Assembly (NCBI GenBank): GCA_009838175.1
Contig: VXSB01000058.1
Coordinates: 1 to 39,015 of the forward strand
Direction: 5' to 3'
From: Chloroflexota bacterium
GTDB lineage: Bacteria; Chloroflexota; Dehalococcoidia; Lucifugimonadales; Lucifugimonadaceae
Length of the DNA stretch: 39,015 bases
A program made the position numbers and the translations under genes. Under the pieces are notes generated by a model. It worked only from the letters and a program-made list of their open reading frames with translations, had not been told where the DNA came from and ran no database searches. This document shows, one piece after another, positions 1 through 7,487 of the stretch. Numbering within the stretch: position 1 is the first letter of the stretch; every line of letters starts with the position of its first letter.

Positions 1-711
1 GTGCGTCCTTTTGGGGTGGGGCGTGTCGTGTTCCTGCCGGTGGTGGTCTGGGGGTTGGTGCCGGTTTGGGTGGTGGTGTCGTTCGTGGGGTTGGTGCCGT
101 ATGGGTGGGGGGTTAGGCGGTTGGGAGATGTGATTCAGATCAATCCGAAACGCTCTTTGACCAAAGGCGCGATTGCACCATATTTGGCGATGGCGAACAT
201 GCCGACCAAAGGCCATTCACCGATTGAGGTTGTCGATCGACCTTTTGGTTCCGGGATGCGATACAGGAACGGCGACACTTTGGTCGCACGAATCACCCCA
301 TGCCTCGAAAACGGCAAAACCGCGTACGTTGACTTTCTCAACGAAGGGCAGATAGGTTGGGGGTCGACCGAATACATCGTCTTGCGACCCGAACCTCCAA
401 TCCCTACACAGTTTGCGTACTGTCTTGCACGCAGTGCCGACTTCCGCGATTTCGCTGTGCACAATATGTCTGGCACCAGTGGAAGGCAACGCGTTTCAGG
501 AGACGCGATATCGAGCTACCGACTTGTAGCGCCGGTCGCTTTGGGCATACTCAAAGCATTTGACCAGCTAGTCAAGCCGTTGTTCGCTCAAGCTTCCCGG
601 AATGCTCGGCAGTCTCGTACGCTCGCAGATCACCGAGACGCCATGTTGCCGGTGTTGGTATCGGGGGAGGTAAAAACTCAGAATGTGGACAAGGTGGTTA
701 AGCACGAATGA
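1..711 (+). CDS. hsdS: Type I restriction-modification specificity subunit HsdS, C-terminal half (partial at the window edge)
   Basis: HsdS recognises the target DNA sequence for the type I complex HsdR2-HsdM2-HsdS. The visible protein carries one target-recognition domain. It opens with a typical entry motif (GLVPYGWGVRRLGDV, about residues 30-44), runs through PFGSGMRYRNGDTLVARITP, and ends with the usual C-terminal helix and the phrase RDAMLPVLVSGEV, which is standard for HsdS. A full HsdS has two such domains in roughly 380-450 residues, so about half lies upstream of the window and the GTG at base 1 is probably not the real start. The first 110 bases are unusually G/T-rich and give a Val/Gly-rich peptide. 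The stop overlaps the ATG of the next gene (ATGA), so the two are probably co-translated. HsdR lies 7.5 kb downstream; hsdM is not in the window. Confidence 0.85.
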   Translation: MRPFGVGRVVFLPVVVWGLVPVWVVVSFVGLVPYGWGVRRLGDVIQINPKRSLTKGAIAPYLAMANMPTKGHSPIEVVDRPFGSGMRYRNGDTLVARITPCLENGKTAYVDFLNEGQIGWGSTEYIVLRPEPPIPTQFAYCLARSADFRDFAVHNMSGTSGRQRVSGDAISSYRLVAPVALGILKAFDQLVKPLFAQASRNARQSRTLADHRDAMLPVLVSGEVKTQNVDKVVKHE

Positions 712-950
712 CGATTGATCCGAGCAAGGTATCGTTTTCAGTGGCGCAAGGGTATGAGTCATTGCCACAGCCGTTGCAGTTGGAGGAGTTGAATCCTAGA
801 GCGCGGATCCAGTTTTGGAACGTTTTTTACGAAACATTTATTAATCCTGAAGAAGATGAGGAAATCGACGAAGATGAATTGTCTGATTTGTCATTCTCTA
901 TACATATGGATTTCTTCGAGAGAGCGATCGATGAAGCCCCAAGTTACTGG

Positions 951-958
951 AATTATTT
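951..958. repeat. Left target-site duplication of the IS1595-type element
   Basis: AATTATTT lies directly outside the left inverted repeat. The right flank reads AATTATTC at 4000-4007, a 7 of 8 match. Eight-base duplications are characteristic of the IS1595 family. Confidence 0.8.
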
Positions 959-986
959 GGGAACTATATACCAAAGTAACGAATCT
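959..986. repeat. Left terminal inverted repeat of the IS element
   Basis: GGGAACTATATAC followed by CA, AAGTAACGAA and TCT. The reverse complement of 3972-3999 matches at 25 of 28 positions by eye. The GGG terminus is usual for this family. Confidence 0.85.
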
Positions 987-1049
987 GCTTGACGCAAGGC
1001 GGTACATCACGTGATTATCATCCTTATAACCAAAGCTGTAACGGCCACA

Positions 1050-2003
1050 ATGGGACAAATCATTTCGAGACGCAAGAACCCTTACCGCAACGCGATATCT
1101 CTGCCGCGTCTATTCAAGATGTTCCCGAACGACGCGGCGGCCGAGAAATGGTTCTTCAAGCAGAGATGGAAGGGCGGAATGAGAGGGTTGAGGTGCGCGT
1201 GGTGCGAGGGCAAAAACGTCGTCGCCAAGGACTCCCATCCCACGATGCCCTACCGGTGCTACGACTGCAACCGCTTCTTCTCTGTCAAGTCGAACACCGT
1301 CATGCAGTCGTCGAAGATCGGATACCAGAAGTGGGCGATTGCGATGTACGTGATGACCACCAACCTCAAAGGAGTCTCGAGCACCAAGCTGGCAAGGGAT
1401 CTGGAGATCACCCAAAAATCCGCATGGCACATGGTTCACCGGATACGGGAGTCGTGGGCTGACAAGACCGACGTGTTCGGAGGTCCGGTCGAAGTGGACG
1501 AGGCGTACATCGGTGGGACGGATAGGAACCGCCACGAATGGAAGGTGAAGGAAGGGCGGGGTCCGAAGGGCAAGGCTCCCGTTCTCGCCATGAAGGATCG
1601 GGAGAGCGGCAAAGTCGCGGCGGAAGCTGTCGAAACAGCTGACAAGCAAACGCTGCAGGGCTTCGTCGAAGTCAACAACGAGGTCGATGCGACTGTGTAC
1701 ACGGACGAAGCCATAGCCTACGATGGCCTGCCGCGCGTCCACGAGACGGTGAAGCATTCGGTCAATGAGTTCGTGAGGGGTCAAGCGCACACGAACGGCG
1801 TGGAATCGTTCTGGGCGACTCTGAAACGGGGATACATCGGCGTGTACCACCATTTCAGCGTCAAGCATTTGCAACGCTACGTCAACGAGTTCGCCGGTCG
1901 CCACAACGACCGTCCACTCGACACCATCGATCAGCTGAGGTCGATGGCGCGTGGTATGCGGGGCAAGCGTCTGCGATATGCAGACCTCATCGCTCCCGAA
2001 TAA
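1050..2003 (+). CDS. ISXO2-like DDE transposase of the IS1595 family
   Basis: The enzyme catalyses cut-and-paste transposition of the surrounding element. The N-terminal part has a zinc ribbon with two pairs of cysteines (CAWC and CYDC). A helix-turn-helix-like region follows (GVSSTKLARDLEITQKSAWH). The DDE catalytic domain has the first Asp in VEVDEAYIGG, the second in VYTDEA, and the conserved C-terminal block NGVESFWATLKRGYIGVYHH plus LQRYVNEFAGRHNDR, all diagnostic of ISXO2-like transposases. The frame is intact over 317 residues, the normal size. I chose the ATG at 1050 over an upstream GTG at 1011 because conserved sequence begins only after it; no clear ribosome site decides. Confidence 0.93.
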   Translation: MGQIISRRKNPYRNAISLPRLFKMFPNDAAAEKWFFKQRWKGGMRGLRCAWCEGKNVVAKDSHPTMPYRCYDCNRFFSVKSNTVMQSSKIGYQKWAIAMYVMTTNLKGVSSTKLARDLEITQKSAWHMVHRIRESWADKTDVFGGPVEVDEAYIGGTDRNRHEWKVKEGRGPKGKAPVLAMKDRESGKVAAEAVETADKQTLQGFVEVNNEVDATVYTDEAIAYDGLPRVHETVKHSVNEFVRGQAHTNGVESFWATLKRGYIGVYHHFSVKHLQRYVNEFAGRHNDRPLDTIDQLRSMARGMRGKRLRYADLIAPE

Positions 2004-2006
2004 AGC

Positions 2007-2456
2007 CTAATGGGTTGGCTGAGCCAACGTGCGAAACTCACGGAAATTTTGCTTTGCTTCCAAGACAGCAAGCCCTATGGCTAACAGCAACCCAATAAAC
2101 GCACTCGGAATGTACGCGTATAGCAACGCTGCCACTATGAGAAGATGATCAACGTTCTCTTCGGTAATGACCAAGGAGGCGAACCAGAGATACGCGCTGG
2201 TGACGGCGATGCACCAGAGGATGCAACCAGGGATTCGAGAATTCAGTTCAGCTTTTGATGCTGCTGTGCTTGCCAAGCCCAGAAACGAGGCGGCCAACGC
2301 GAGCATCGGGGCGGCAACTGCCTCAACACTCAATTGATTGAAAATGTCGCTGTCCGTATGCCTGAACACATCAAGCAACACGGCGTAAGCAAAGGCATAC
2401 ATCGAGAATTGGACGAACTGCCAGAACCGTCGATGCCAGTCTCCGAGTTTCGACAT
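2007..2456 (-). CDS. Four-helix membrane protein, IS passenger gene
   Basis: A 149-residue protein with four predicted membrane segments, roughly residues 13-32, 44-64, 74-97 and 104-132, and a short polar C-terminus. I do not recognise a family. Its ATG lies two bases from the stop of the gene upstream on the same strand (2457-2633), so both are probably translated from one message. It is convergent with the transposase gene, whose stop is only 3 bp away. Lying inside the inverted repeats, it travels with the element. The function is unknown. Confidence 0.6.
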   Translation of the reverse strand: MSKLGDWHRRFWQFVQFSMYAFAYAVLLDVFRHTDSDIFNQLSVEAVAAPMLALAASFLGLASTAASKAELNSRIPGCILWCIAVTSAYLWFASLVITEENVDHLLIVAALLYAYIPSAFIGLLLAIGLAVLEAKQNFREFRTLAQPTH

Positions 2457-2633
2457 CTATCGCCAGCGATCCAGAATCTCGAAGAAGCTGGGGAAATCGT
2501 AGATGAACGTGTCGATCAGAATCAGCGTAATGCCTCCAATGGACCCCAATATCAAGTAGAGGAGGTTCTCATTGATACGGCGGGAAGGCTTTTCCTGTTC
2601 CCGTTCGTTCTTTTCTGGGGTCGGCGAATTCAT
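2457..2633 (-). CDS. Small single-pass membrane protein, IS passenger gene
   Basis: A 58-residue frame starting ATG with a charged N-terminus (SPTPEKNEREQEKPSRR), one hydrophobic segment at about residues 24-45 (LLYLILGSIGGITLILI) and a short tail ending DRWR. Its TAG stop is followed immediately by the base before the next ATG. The charged head plus one helix and the tight coupling to the four-helix protein support a real gene. No family is recognised. Confidence 0.5.
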   Translation of the reverse strand: MNSPTPEKNEREQEKPSRRINENLLYLILGSIGGITLILIDTFIYDFPSFFEILDRWR

Positions 2634-2698
2634 TGGTGACAGGGATTCTCAACGTCCGCTAACCCAGATTGTACCGTCCATCGAGAAACTCGCCGGTT

Positions 2699-2860
2699 CT
2701 AGCCCGTCACCATCGCGTAGAGAACGATCAACGCTATCACAGTCGCCAGCACGACGGTGCGCCAACTTATGAACTGGCCGTTGAAGGGGTTTCGTGGTTG
2801 CTTGCGAGCACGAGCGCGCGCTTGAGCCCGGGCACGGTTGCTTCTGTTACCATTAGGCAT
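2699..2860 (-). CDS. Small basic single-pass membrane protein, IS passenger gene
   Basis: A 53-residue frame with a very basic N-terminal half (RSNRARAQARARARKQPR), then one membrane helix (about residues 34-52, TVVLATVIALIVLYAM) and a TAG stop. An AGGAG ribosome-binding site precedes the ATG by about 9 bases. It is probably the first gene of the - strand passenger group. A basic head with a single helix suggests an inner-membrane peptide with its head in the cytoplasm. No function can be assigned. Confidence 0.55.
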   Translation of the reverse strand: MPNGNRSNRARAQARARARKQPRNPFNGQFISWRTVVLATVIALIVLYAMVTG

Positions 2861-3144
2861 AGAAAAGTTCTCCTGTTCCTAGCAGGCCTTTCAAACCAAG
2901 GACCCCTGCCAATTTGATCTGACCGGTGGGGGTTTCTTGATTCTTCGGTTGCTTCGATTTTACCAAAATCGCGTTCCGAATCGCGCTTTTGGGTGGCAGA
3001 GTAACGACAACCACGAAGCATCTCGCCGGCGTTACGGCGATTCGCATCTAGCCATAACCAATGAACCACCGCGTTTTCAGGGACGTGTGGGCGGCTCGTT
3101 TTCAAGACTTGCCTCCTCTCGTCCGTTTGGCTAGGTGATGCTTC

Positions 3145-3474
3145 GTGGTTGAAACGTTGCCGTCAATCACGAGGGAGGCACCAGCATTGAAGAACGTATG
3201 GGAACAGAAATCCGAAGAGGGGAAGGGGTCGAAAGCGAGTGCGGGGAGGAACTTCTGGTACAGCGTCGGCGGAGCATTGATGGGAGCGGCCAGCGCGGTC
3301 GTCGTGCAGATCGTGGTCGTCAACGTCCGCAGCTACGCGATCTCAGCATGGAGGCAGCTGGTGCCCGCCGTGTTCTTCGCGGTATTCGGCGTGGCGATGA
3401 TTGTCGCAATGGACGACCGCGTGCCTTCGTGGTTGCCATTCCTGATTGCGCCGCTCGTCGCGGTGGTGATCTAA
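3145..3474 (+). CDS. Small membrane protein, IS passenger gene
   Basis: The frame of 109 residues begins with GTG. After a polar N-terminus of about 45 residues there are three hydrophobic stretches (VGGALMGAASAVVVQIVVV, LVPAVFFAVFGVAMIVAM, PFLIAPLVAVVI). The exact start is uncertain; a TTG about 40 bases downstream would remove part of the polar head. It is the first gene of the + strand passenger group and is divergent from the - strand group across about 285 bp, which probably holds both promoters. No family is recognised. Confidence 0.5.
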   Translation: MVETLPSITREAPALKNVWEQKSEEGKGSKASAGRNFWYSVGGALMGAASAVVVQIVVVNVRSYAISAWRQLVPAVFFAVFGVAMIVAMDDRVPSWLPFLIAPLVAVVI

Positions 3475-3539
3475 CTCGCGATGCTGGTAGGCTGCTCGCG
3501 GTGAGAAGCCGTTGAGCGGTTGCGCGTATAATCCGCAAC

Positions 3540-3701
3540 ATGCCGAGACGCAGAAAAACTAGAGGGCGGCCGCCGCTGCCCATGCCCGAACCGATACCCG
3601 ATCATCCCGTCAACGTGGCGAAGGCGCTGTTGACCTCTCCTCCGCGCCGGGACGAGGAGTGGAAATACATCAAGGAACACGAAGCGAGGAAGGGGAAGTA
3701 G
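3540..3701 (+). CDS. Small Pro/Arg-rich soluble protein, IS passenger gene
   Basis: A 53-residue protein with a basic start (MPRRRKTRGRPP), a proline-rich core (LPMPEPIPDHPVNVAKAL) and a charged end (RRDEEWKYIKEHEARKGK). The pattern of a short basic or proline start followed by ValAlaLysAlaLeu and an Asp-Glu-Trp-Lys-Tyr end is one I associate with small accessory proteins of mobile elements, but I cannot name a function. It ends 2 bp before the next gene, so the two are probably coupled. Confidence 0.6.
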   Translation: MPRRRKTRGRPPLPMPEPIPDHPVNVAKALLTSPPRRDEEWKYIKEHEARKGK

Positions 3702-3703
3702 GC

Positions 3704-3973
3704 ATGGCCGACTATTGCAGCATCGGAGTCCTAGCCGAAGATGACCCGACGGACGGCGAAAACGAGTTCATCACGCCCTGCGATAAGCACCGGGATCTAG
3801 CGCCGACAGGGGTGTTTCATCGGATGGAGATGTCGAAGGACCTGTCCCCAACTGATTTCTTTGCGGTGAACGAATGCATCAACGAATTTGCGAAGAGATA
3901 CGGGCCATATCTGAAAGAGAACCGAGGAACCGTGACCCGCACCTTCGAGTTTGAGACTGAAATCACTCTGTAG
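3704..3973 (+). CDS. Small acidic protein, last IS passenger gene
   Basis: An 89-residue protein starting ATG two bases after the stop of the previous gene. It is acidic, has no membrane segment, and contains Cys5 and Cys26. Residues 34-48 (PTGVFHRMEMSKDLS) recur in altered form in an alternative frame at the extreme end of the window (38963-39007), so this sequence type is not unique here. The stop TAG lies at the inner edge of the right inverted repeat, showing that the gene belongs to the element. The function is unknown. Confidence 0.6.
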   Translation: MADYCSIGVLAEDDPTDGENEFITPCDKHRDLAPTGVFHRMEMSKDLSPTDFFAVNECINEFAKRYGPYLKENRGTVTRTFEFETEITL

Positions 3974-3999
3974 GTTCGTTACTTACGTATATAGTTCCC
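3972..3999. repeat. Right terminal inverted repeat of the IS element
   Basis: Read on the - strand this is GGGAACTATATAC, then GT, then AAGTAACGAA, then CCT, matching the left end at 25 of 28 positions. Confidence 0.85.
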
Positions 4000-4007
4000 A
4001 ATTATTC
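4000..4007. repeat. Right target-site duplication of the IS element
   Basis: AATTATTC follows the right terminus and matches the left flank AATTATTT except for the last base. The mismatch may come from a later 4-bp loss in a TATTTATT tract. Confidence 0.7.
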
Positions 4008-4607
4008 GATGAATTCAAAGATTATTTCTTCAGGCGCAAGTTCAACGAGATTTTCGATCTCTTGACCTTCGTGATGCGGCATGAAGTTTGTCCTGAAGTG
4101 TTCATCTCGAAAATGAGTGACATATTCAAAGAGTGCCAACTCGCTTACGTCATCGACACAGATTCGTCCCCTACGATCTATCCTGCTTCAACACCTGAGG
4201 AAGGCCAAGCGACTATCGACGCTTTGGGCGTACTTAAGGAACATGGATTAGACGGAGCCCGTCAACATTTGATGCAGTCGTCTTCTTTCATAAACAAAAA
4301 ACAATGGCCGCAAAGCGTGCATGAAAGCATCAGTGCGGTGGAATCGGTGGCCCGGCAAATCGCGCCCGGAACGAATACGTCAGGCGTAGCCTTGAACCAG
4401 GTGAGGCGAGACGGGTTGTTGGAACATCGGGCGTTGGAGCAAGGTTTGGGCAATATCTACGGATACACTAGCGATGAGCAAGGGGTGAGGCATTCGCTGT
4501 TGGATCAGGGGCAATCGAATGTTGGTCAGGATGAGGCGGTATTCATGTTGGGGGCGTGCGCGTCGTTTGCGAGTTATTTGTGGCGGAAGCATTTGGGGGC
4601 AACTTAG
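4002..4607 (+). pseudogene. AbiJ-like abortive infection protein, C-terminal fragment
   Basis: This frame continues the fragment at 708-958. Its first residues, LFDEFKDYFFRRKFNEIFDL, are what is expected after the upstream YWNY. About 200 residues follow with the family's C-terminal features: SVHESISAVESVARQ, GLGNIYGYTSD, GVRHSLLD and a final helix (DEAVFMLGACASFASYL). The GxRH segment is compatible with a HEPN-type RNase, which is an inference. The open frame also reads backwards through the IS end to a TTG at 3951, so a truncated protein could still be made. It ends 2 bp before the next ATG. Confidence 0.7.
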
Positions 4608-4609
4608 GC

Positions 4610-5857
4610 ATGAGCCAGTTCAACGATCGAGTCCGCGATTCCGCCGCTTTGTCTCACCTCAGGGAGACTGGGGAGTTGCTCAACGAGTTGGTGGAGAGGG
4701 ATTGGCAGTATCAAACCACCAAGGATCTGATCAATAGAATGGTCGTCGTCGTGAAGCACGTTCTTGGACGCATGACGATTGTAGATCGCAACCTAGTGAC
4801 CGAATCTAGCCTGAACCAACTTAATCAGCCATCGTACGAATTGCTGCATTATGTGGACAACCTAAGCGGCTATGCAGATGACCAGGAACCTGACACCCAC
4901 TATGGGAGTTCATTGACAGATCAAGTTCTGGACGTCGCCTACAACTTGCCCGTTTTTCCGATTCGTACTACGCCTGGGGTGATCCAGAGGGTCGCAGATC
5001 AGTTCGAAGCAGAGATGCAGTCGAAGACAACAAGGCTTCGGGAACAGTTCGATGAAACTACGTCAAGCGCTTCTGCACTTAGCGAACGCATTGGGCAGCT
5101 CGAGAATCTTCACGAGGAACTGGCCGATCAGTTTGAACAGCGGGTTCAACAGAGCGTGACCCGTGTGGAGGACTTGGCTAAAGATCATCGGGCTCGTATC
5201 CAAGCAGGCACAGAACAGATGGAGAATGAAGCTAACACCATTCAACAGACATTCAGCAATTCGCAAAGGACGCGAGACGAATCGTTTCAGAAATCGGAAC
5301 TCTTACGCGAAGTCGAGTTTAAGGACCAACTTAAAGCTAATTCGGATGAGATCGACGGACTAACCGATCAGGCGAGAAGGATGCTCGAAGAAGTAGCTGG
5401 TGCTAGTACGGCTGAACACTATTCGAAACTGCGGGAAGAACAAAACAAAGCCGCTAATCGGTGGCGATTGATAGGTGTTGGTTTTCTAGGCGCTTGGTTC
5501 ATATCGTCTGTTGTTGTGACGTTTTTCTCTGGATTGGACTTCGAGAACGGAGGGGCGATTTCGTTGATATGGCGGGTATCTGTATTGTCACCTTTCGTGA
5601 TTGCCGGGGCGTATGCGCTTCGTCAGTCTGGACATCACAGGCAACGTGAGGAGGATATATCTCGAGTTGCGAACGAGTTGGTGTTGTTATGGCCGTTCAT
5701 TAATCGGCTTCCTGACGAAGATCGGCAGACGATACTTCGTGATATTACGCCGCTTTATTTCAAGGGTGGCTTGTCTGCACATGATCCGGGAGATGATGTG
5801 GGTTTGGCGGGGCGCCTAAGGGATGCGATTCCGTCTAGACCGCGACAGGGTGAATAG
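4610..5857 (+). CDS. Coiled-coil protein with two C-terminal membrane helices, in the restriction island
   Basis: A 415-residue protein. I chose the ATG at 4610 because it follows the AbiJ-like stop by two bases. Residues 1-125 look globular, residues about 130-280 form a long coiled coil rich in Glu, Gln and Arg (for example ERIGQLENLHEELADQFEQR), and two hydrophobic segments lie near 284-308 and 316-337. About 75 polar residues follow. The likely topology is a cytoplasmic coiled coil anchored in the inner membrane by a hairpin. No family is recognised. The position directly after an AbiJ-like gene inside a type I locus suggests a role in defence, perhaps as a membrane sensor or effector; that is inference. 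Confidence 0.75.
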   Translation: MSQFNDRVRDSAALSHLRETGELLNELVERDWQYQTTKDLINRMVVVVKHVLGRMTIVDRNLVTESSLNQLNQPSYELLHYVDNLSGYADDQEPDTHYGSSLTDQVLDVAYNLPVFPIRTTPGVIQRVADQFEAEMQSKTTRLREQFDETTSSASALSERIGQLENLHEELADQFEQRVQQSVTRVEDLAKDHRARIQAGTEQMENEANTIQQTFSNSQRTRDESFQKSELLREVEFKDQLKANSDEIDGLTDQARRMLEEVAGASTAEHYSKLREEQNKAANRWRLIGVGFLGAWFISSVVVTFFSGLDFENGGAISLIWRVSVLSPFVIAGAYALRQSGHHRQREEDISRVANELVLLWPFINRLPDEDRQTILRDITPLYFKGGLSAHDPGDDVGLAGRLRDAIPSRPRQGE

Positions 5858-5890
5858 AATCATACGGCTTTGTAACGGTTGAAGAATTAG

Positions 5891-6149
5891 ATGACAGATT
5901 CTGAAGAGCAACTGCCGCAATCGGAGGCTCACCGATTGTTTGTGCAGGCGAAGTGGGTGGCACCTTCTCGCAAATTCCTCAAGGTAGCCAGCAATTTTTA
6001 GTATAATTGTTGCAATAATCGATTTCCAACGAAGGCAATTCCCGGGGATCATCAACGTGCTCGACGAGTTGTTGCCGAGGTTAATGGCGGTGGAAGGAGA
6101 TGTCAGGGTGTCTGTATCATCGGAGATCAAGGAAGGCGGATATATGTGA
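5891..6149 (+). pseudogene. Remnant of a small gene upstream of the first DUF433 pair
   Basis: Two short frames look coding but do not join. The first starts ATG at 5891 and gives 35 residues (MTDSEEQLPQSEAHRLFVQ onward) before TAG at 5996-5998. The second, without a start codon, encodes PGIINVLDELLPRLMAVEGD and VRVSVSSEIKEGGYM and ends with TGA at 6147-6149, overlapping the GTG of the next gene as true neighbouring genes do. I infer one gene with an internal deletion or frameshift. The family is unknown. Confidence 0.35.
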
Positions 6150-6835
6150 TCACAATCGTACGCGAACCTGAACCGTCGTCTTACGAAGGCATCTACGATG
6201 TTCCGGAGGTGGCACGGTATATCAAGGCGACCATTCATGCTGAGTTGGCCCGCTCGGTTAGTTCCGCGAAACTCATACGGTGGATTCGGCGCGGCGTAGC
6301 ATCGCATGACTTGGTCGATGTGCCAGGGACCGAGCTTCTAATCGCGTTTGAAGATTTGATTTCGATGCGCGTGATTACCGCTCTTAGGGCGTCTGGAGTC
6401 AAATGGTCTGAGATCGATCGCACGGAGGAATGGTTGCGGGATGCAACCAGACACGAACGGCCATTTGCAACTGAGTATCTTTGGACGGGTCAGGGAGAAA
6501 TATTCGTCGATTGGACAGAAAGGTTGCTTTCAGCTAGTCGCGATGGGCAGTTGGCGCTGGAATTGTTGAAGGATTACTTGATCCCGGTGCATGGATTGGT
6601 TTTCAGCGAGAAGACAAAGGTGGCGGCTTTATGGGAGCCGATGGCAGGAATTGTGCTTGAACCCCAAGTCCAGTTCGGATCGCCTTGCTTAAAAGGAACG
6701 CGAATACCGGCTAGAACCGTTGCGGGAATGGTAGAGGCAGGCGATGCAGTTGAATGGGTTGCGCAGTCTTACGGGCTAACGCGCGACGAGGTTAAAGCGG
6801 CTTGTGATTGGGAAGCGCGCGTTCTCAGCAGATAA
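6146..6835 (+). CDS. DUF433-family antitoxin-like protein with N-terminal HTH
   Basis: A 229-residue protein. The N-terminal part (residues 15-60, YDVPEVARYIKATIH then LIRWIRRG) looks like a MerR-type helix-turn-helix. The C-terminal 60 residues are a DUF433 domain with its signature GSPCLKGTRIPARTVAGMVE followed by YGLTRDEVKAACDWE. DUF433 proteins are commonly paired with PIN-like toxins and are thought to act as antitoxins and repressors. The start is GTG, overlapping the preceding remnant's stop. The toxin-like gene downstream overlaps by 32 bases, typical of toxin-antitoxin pairs, and autoregulation is likely. Confidence 0.8.
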   Translation: MITIVREPEPSSYEGIYDVPEVARYIKATIHAELARSVSSAKLIRWIRRGVASHDLVDVPGTELLIAFEDLISMRVITALRASGVKWSEIDRTEEWLRDATRHERPFATEYLWTGQGEIFVDWTERLLSASRDGQLALELLKDYLIPVHGLVFSEKTKVAALWEPMAGIVLEPQVQFGSPCLKGTRIPARTVAGMVEAGDAVEWVAQSYGLTRDEVKAACDWEARVLSR

Positions 6836-7232
6836 CCCTCGGTTGTTACTCGATGAATCGTTAGCGCCAGTAGTCGCGCGAGCTTTGGCATTGGTGGGGT
6901 ATGAGATTGCAGATATAGAGATGGTGTTTGGTCAGAAGGGTGTTAAAGACCCCGAAATCATCAATTGGTGTCAAGAAAATGGGGCGGTTTGGATTCATGC
7001 GGACGACCGCGCCAGAAAACAACACAGGGCTTTGTTGCAAACCAGCGGAATTAGTACTGTGTGGGTCTACAGAAGACGTGGCGCTATGACGGGCAAGGAA
7101 CAGTTGAGGATATTGTCGTCCGCATTGCCGCGTCTAATCGATAGCTGGCAGAAATCGCCGAATGACCGGCACTATCAAGTTTCGGCAACCAACGAGCTGT
7201 CTAGACCTAGTGTGCGTGCGATCACCGTATAA
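6804..7232 (+). CDS. PIN-like toxin of the VapC45/DUF5615 type
   Basis: A 142-residue protein starting GTG inside the end of the DUF433 gene. The opening LLLDESLAPVVARALALVGY and the segment GVKDPEIINWCQENGAVWIH followed by ADD have the layout of a PIN-like ribonuclease, with acidic residues in LDES, DPE and ADD as candidate metal ligands. The C-terminal 30 residues are polar and probably disordered. With the DUF433 partner it forms a likely toxin-antitoxin pair acting on RNA in the cytoplasm. It could also start at the TTG a few codons downstream. Confidence 0.75.
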   Translation: MIGKRAFSADNPRLLLDESLAPVVARALALVGYEIADIEMVFGQKGVKDPEIINWCQENGAVWIHADDRARKQHRALLQTSGISTVWVYRRRGAMTGKEQLRILSSALPRLIDSWQKSPNDRHYQVSATNELSRPSVRAITV

Positions 7233-7324
7233 CGTAGGGTTCAAATCGGTGGTTTGGAGCGAATTCGACACCTTCCGGTCTGGAACCTGGTACTACTACT
7301 GACGATCTTTGCAAACAAAAACGA

Positions 7325-7383
7325 CTCCCCCGACTACTCCGTTTTCGGAGAGAGCCCTTGGGCTCTTGTCATTCATCGGGGAG
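7325..7383. other. Branched stem-loop structure (possible terminator or structured RNA)
   Basis: An outer stem (CTCCCCCGA at 7325-7333 with TCGGGGAG at 7376-7383) encloses two hairpins: CTCCG-TTTT-CGGAG at 7337-7350 and AGAGCCC-TT-GGGCTCT at 7351-7366. A run of five T follows within 10 bases, so it may terminate the toxin-antitoxin transcript. The three-stem form is more elaborate than a simple terminator. Confidence 0.45.
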
Positions 7384-7429
7384 GCACCTTTTTGTAGCAC
7401 ATTGTTCCAATTCTGGTACTAAAAAGAGA

Positions 7430-7487
7430 GGTTTCTGCAGATGAAGTCCAGGCGGCGTTACGCTACGGTGTTGAGCTTGCCAAGTAG
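7430..7487 (+). pseudogene. DUF433 antitoxin remnant (C-terminal 18 residues)
   Basis: The frame ends VSADEVQAALRYGVELAK followed by TAG. The intact DUF433 protein 300 bp downstream contains [19 protein letters not shown] at the same place, and the DNA is also alike. No start or N-terminal domain is present, so this is the tail of a deleted paralogue. The stop lies inside the palindrome that follows. Confidence 0.75.

Larger units (their letters stand above)
708..992 (+). pseudogene. AbiJ-like abortive infection protein, N-terminal fragment (split by IS)
   Basis: The fragment starts four bases before the end of hsdS (ATGA overlap). Residues 10-90 (phrases PQPLQLEELNPRARIQFWN and DFFERAID) resemble the AbiJ N-terminal domain 4 family, usually found in HEPN-type abortive-infection proteins near restriction systems. 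True gene sequence ends at base 958. The last 11 residues and stop come from the inverted repeat of the inserted element. The missing C-terminal part resumes at about 4002. Family assignment is from recall of the pattern, not from a search. Confidence 0.75.
959..3999 (+). mobile_element. IS1595-family (ISXO2-like) element with passenger genes
   Basis: This is a 3041-bp element bounded by imperfect 28-bp inverted repeats beginning GGGAACTATATAC and flanked by a near-perfect 8-bp duplication. It carries one transposase (1050-2003) followed by six small genes: three on the - strand (2860 down to 2007) and three on the + strand (3145-3973). IS1595 is known to include members with passenger genes, but a complement of several small membrane and soluble proteins is large. 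The insertion interrupts the AbiJ-like gene in region 708-4607. All element genes look open, so the insertion may be recent. Confidence 0.88.

Noticed and set aside
1110..1904. Long - strand open frame inside the transposase
   Set aside because: It is the shadow of a clearly coding transposase with all catalytic motifs on the + strand.
7325..7383. Integron attC site
   Set aside because: No GTTRRRY/RYYYAAC core sites and no integrase or cassette array nearby.
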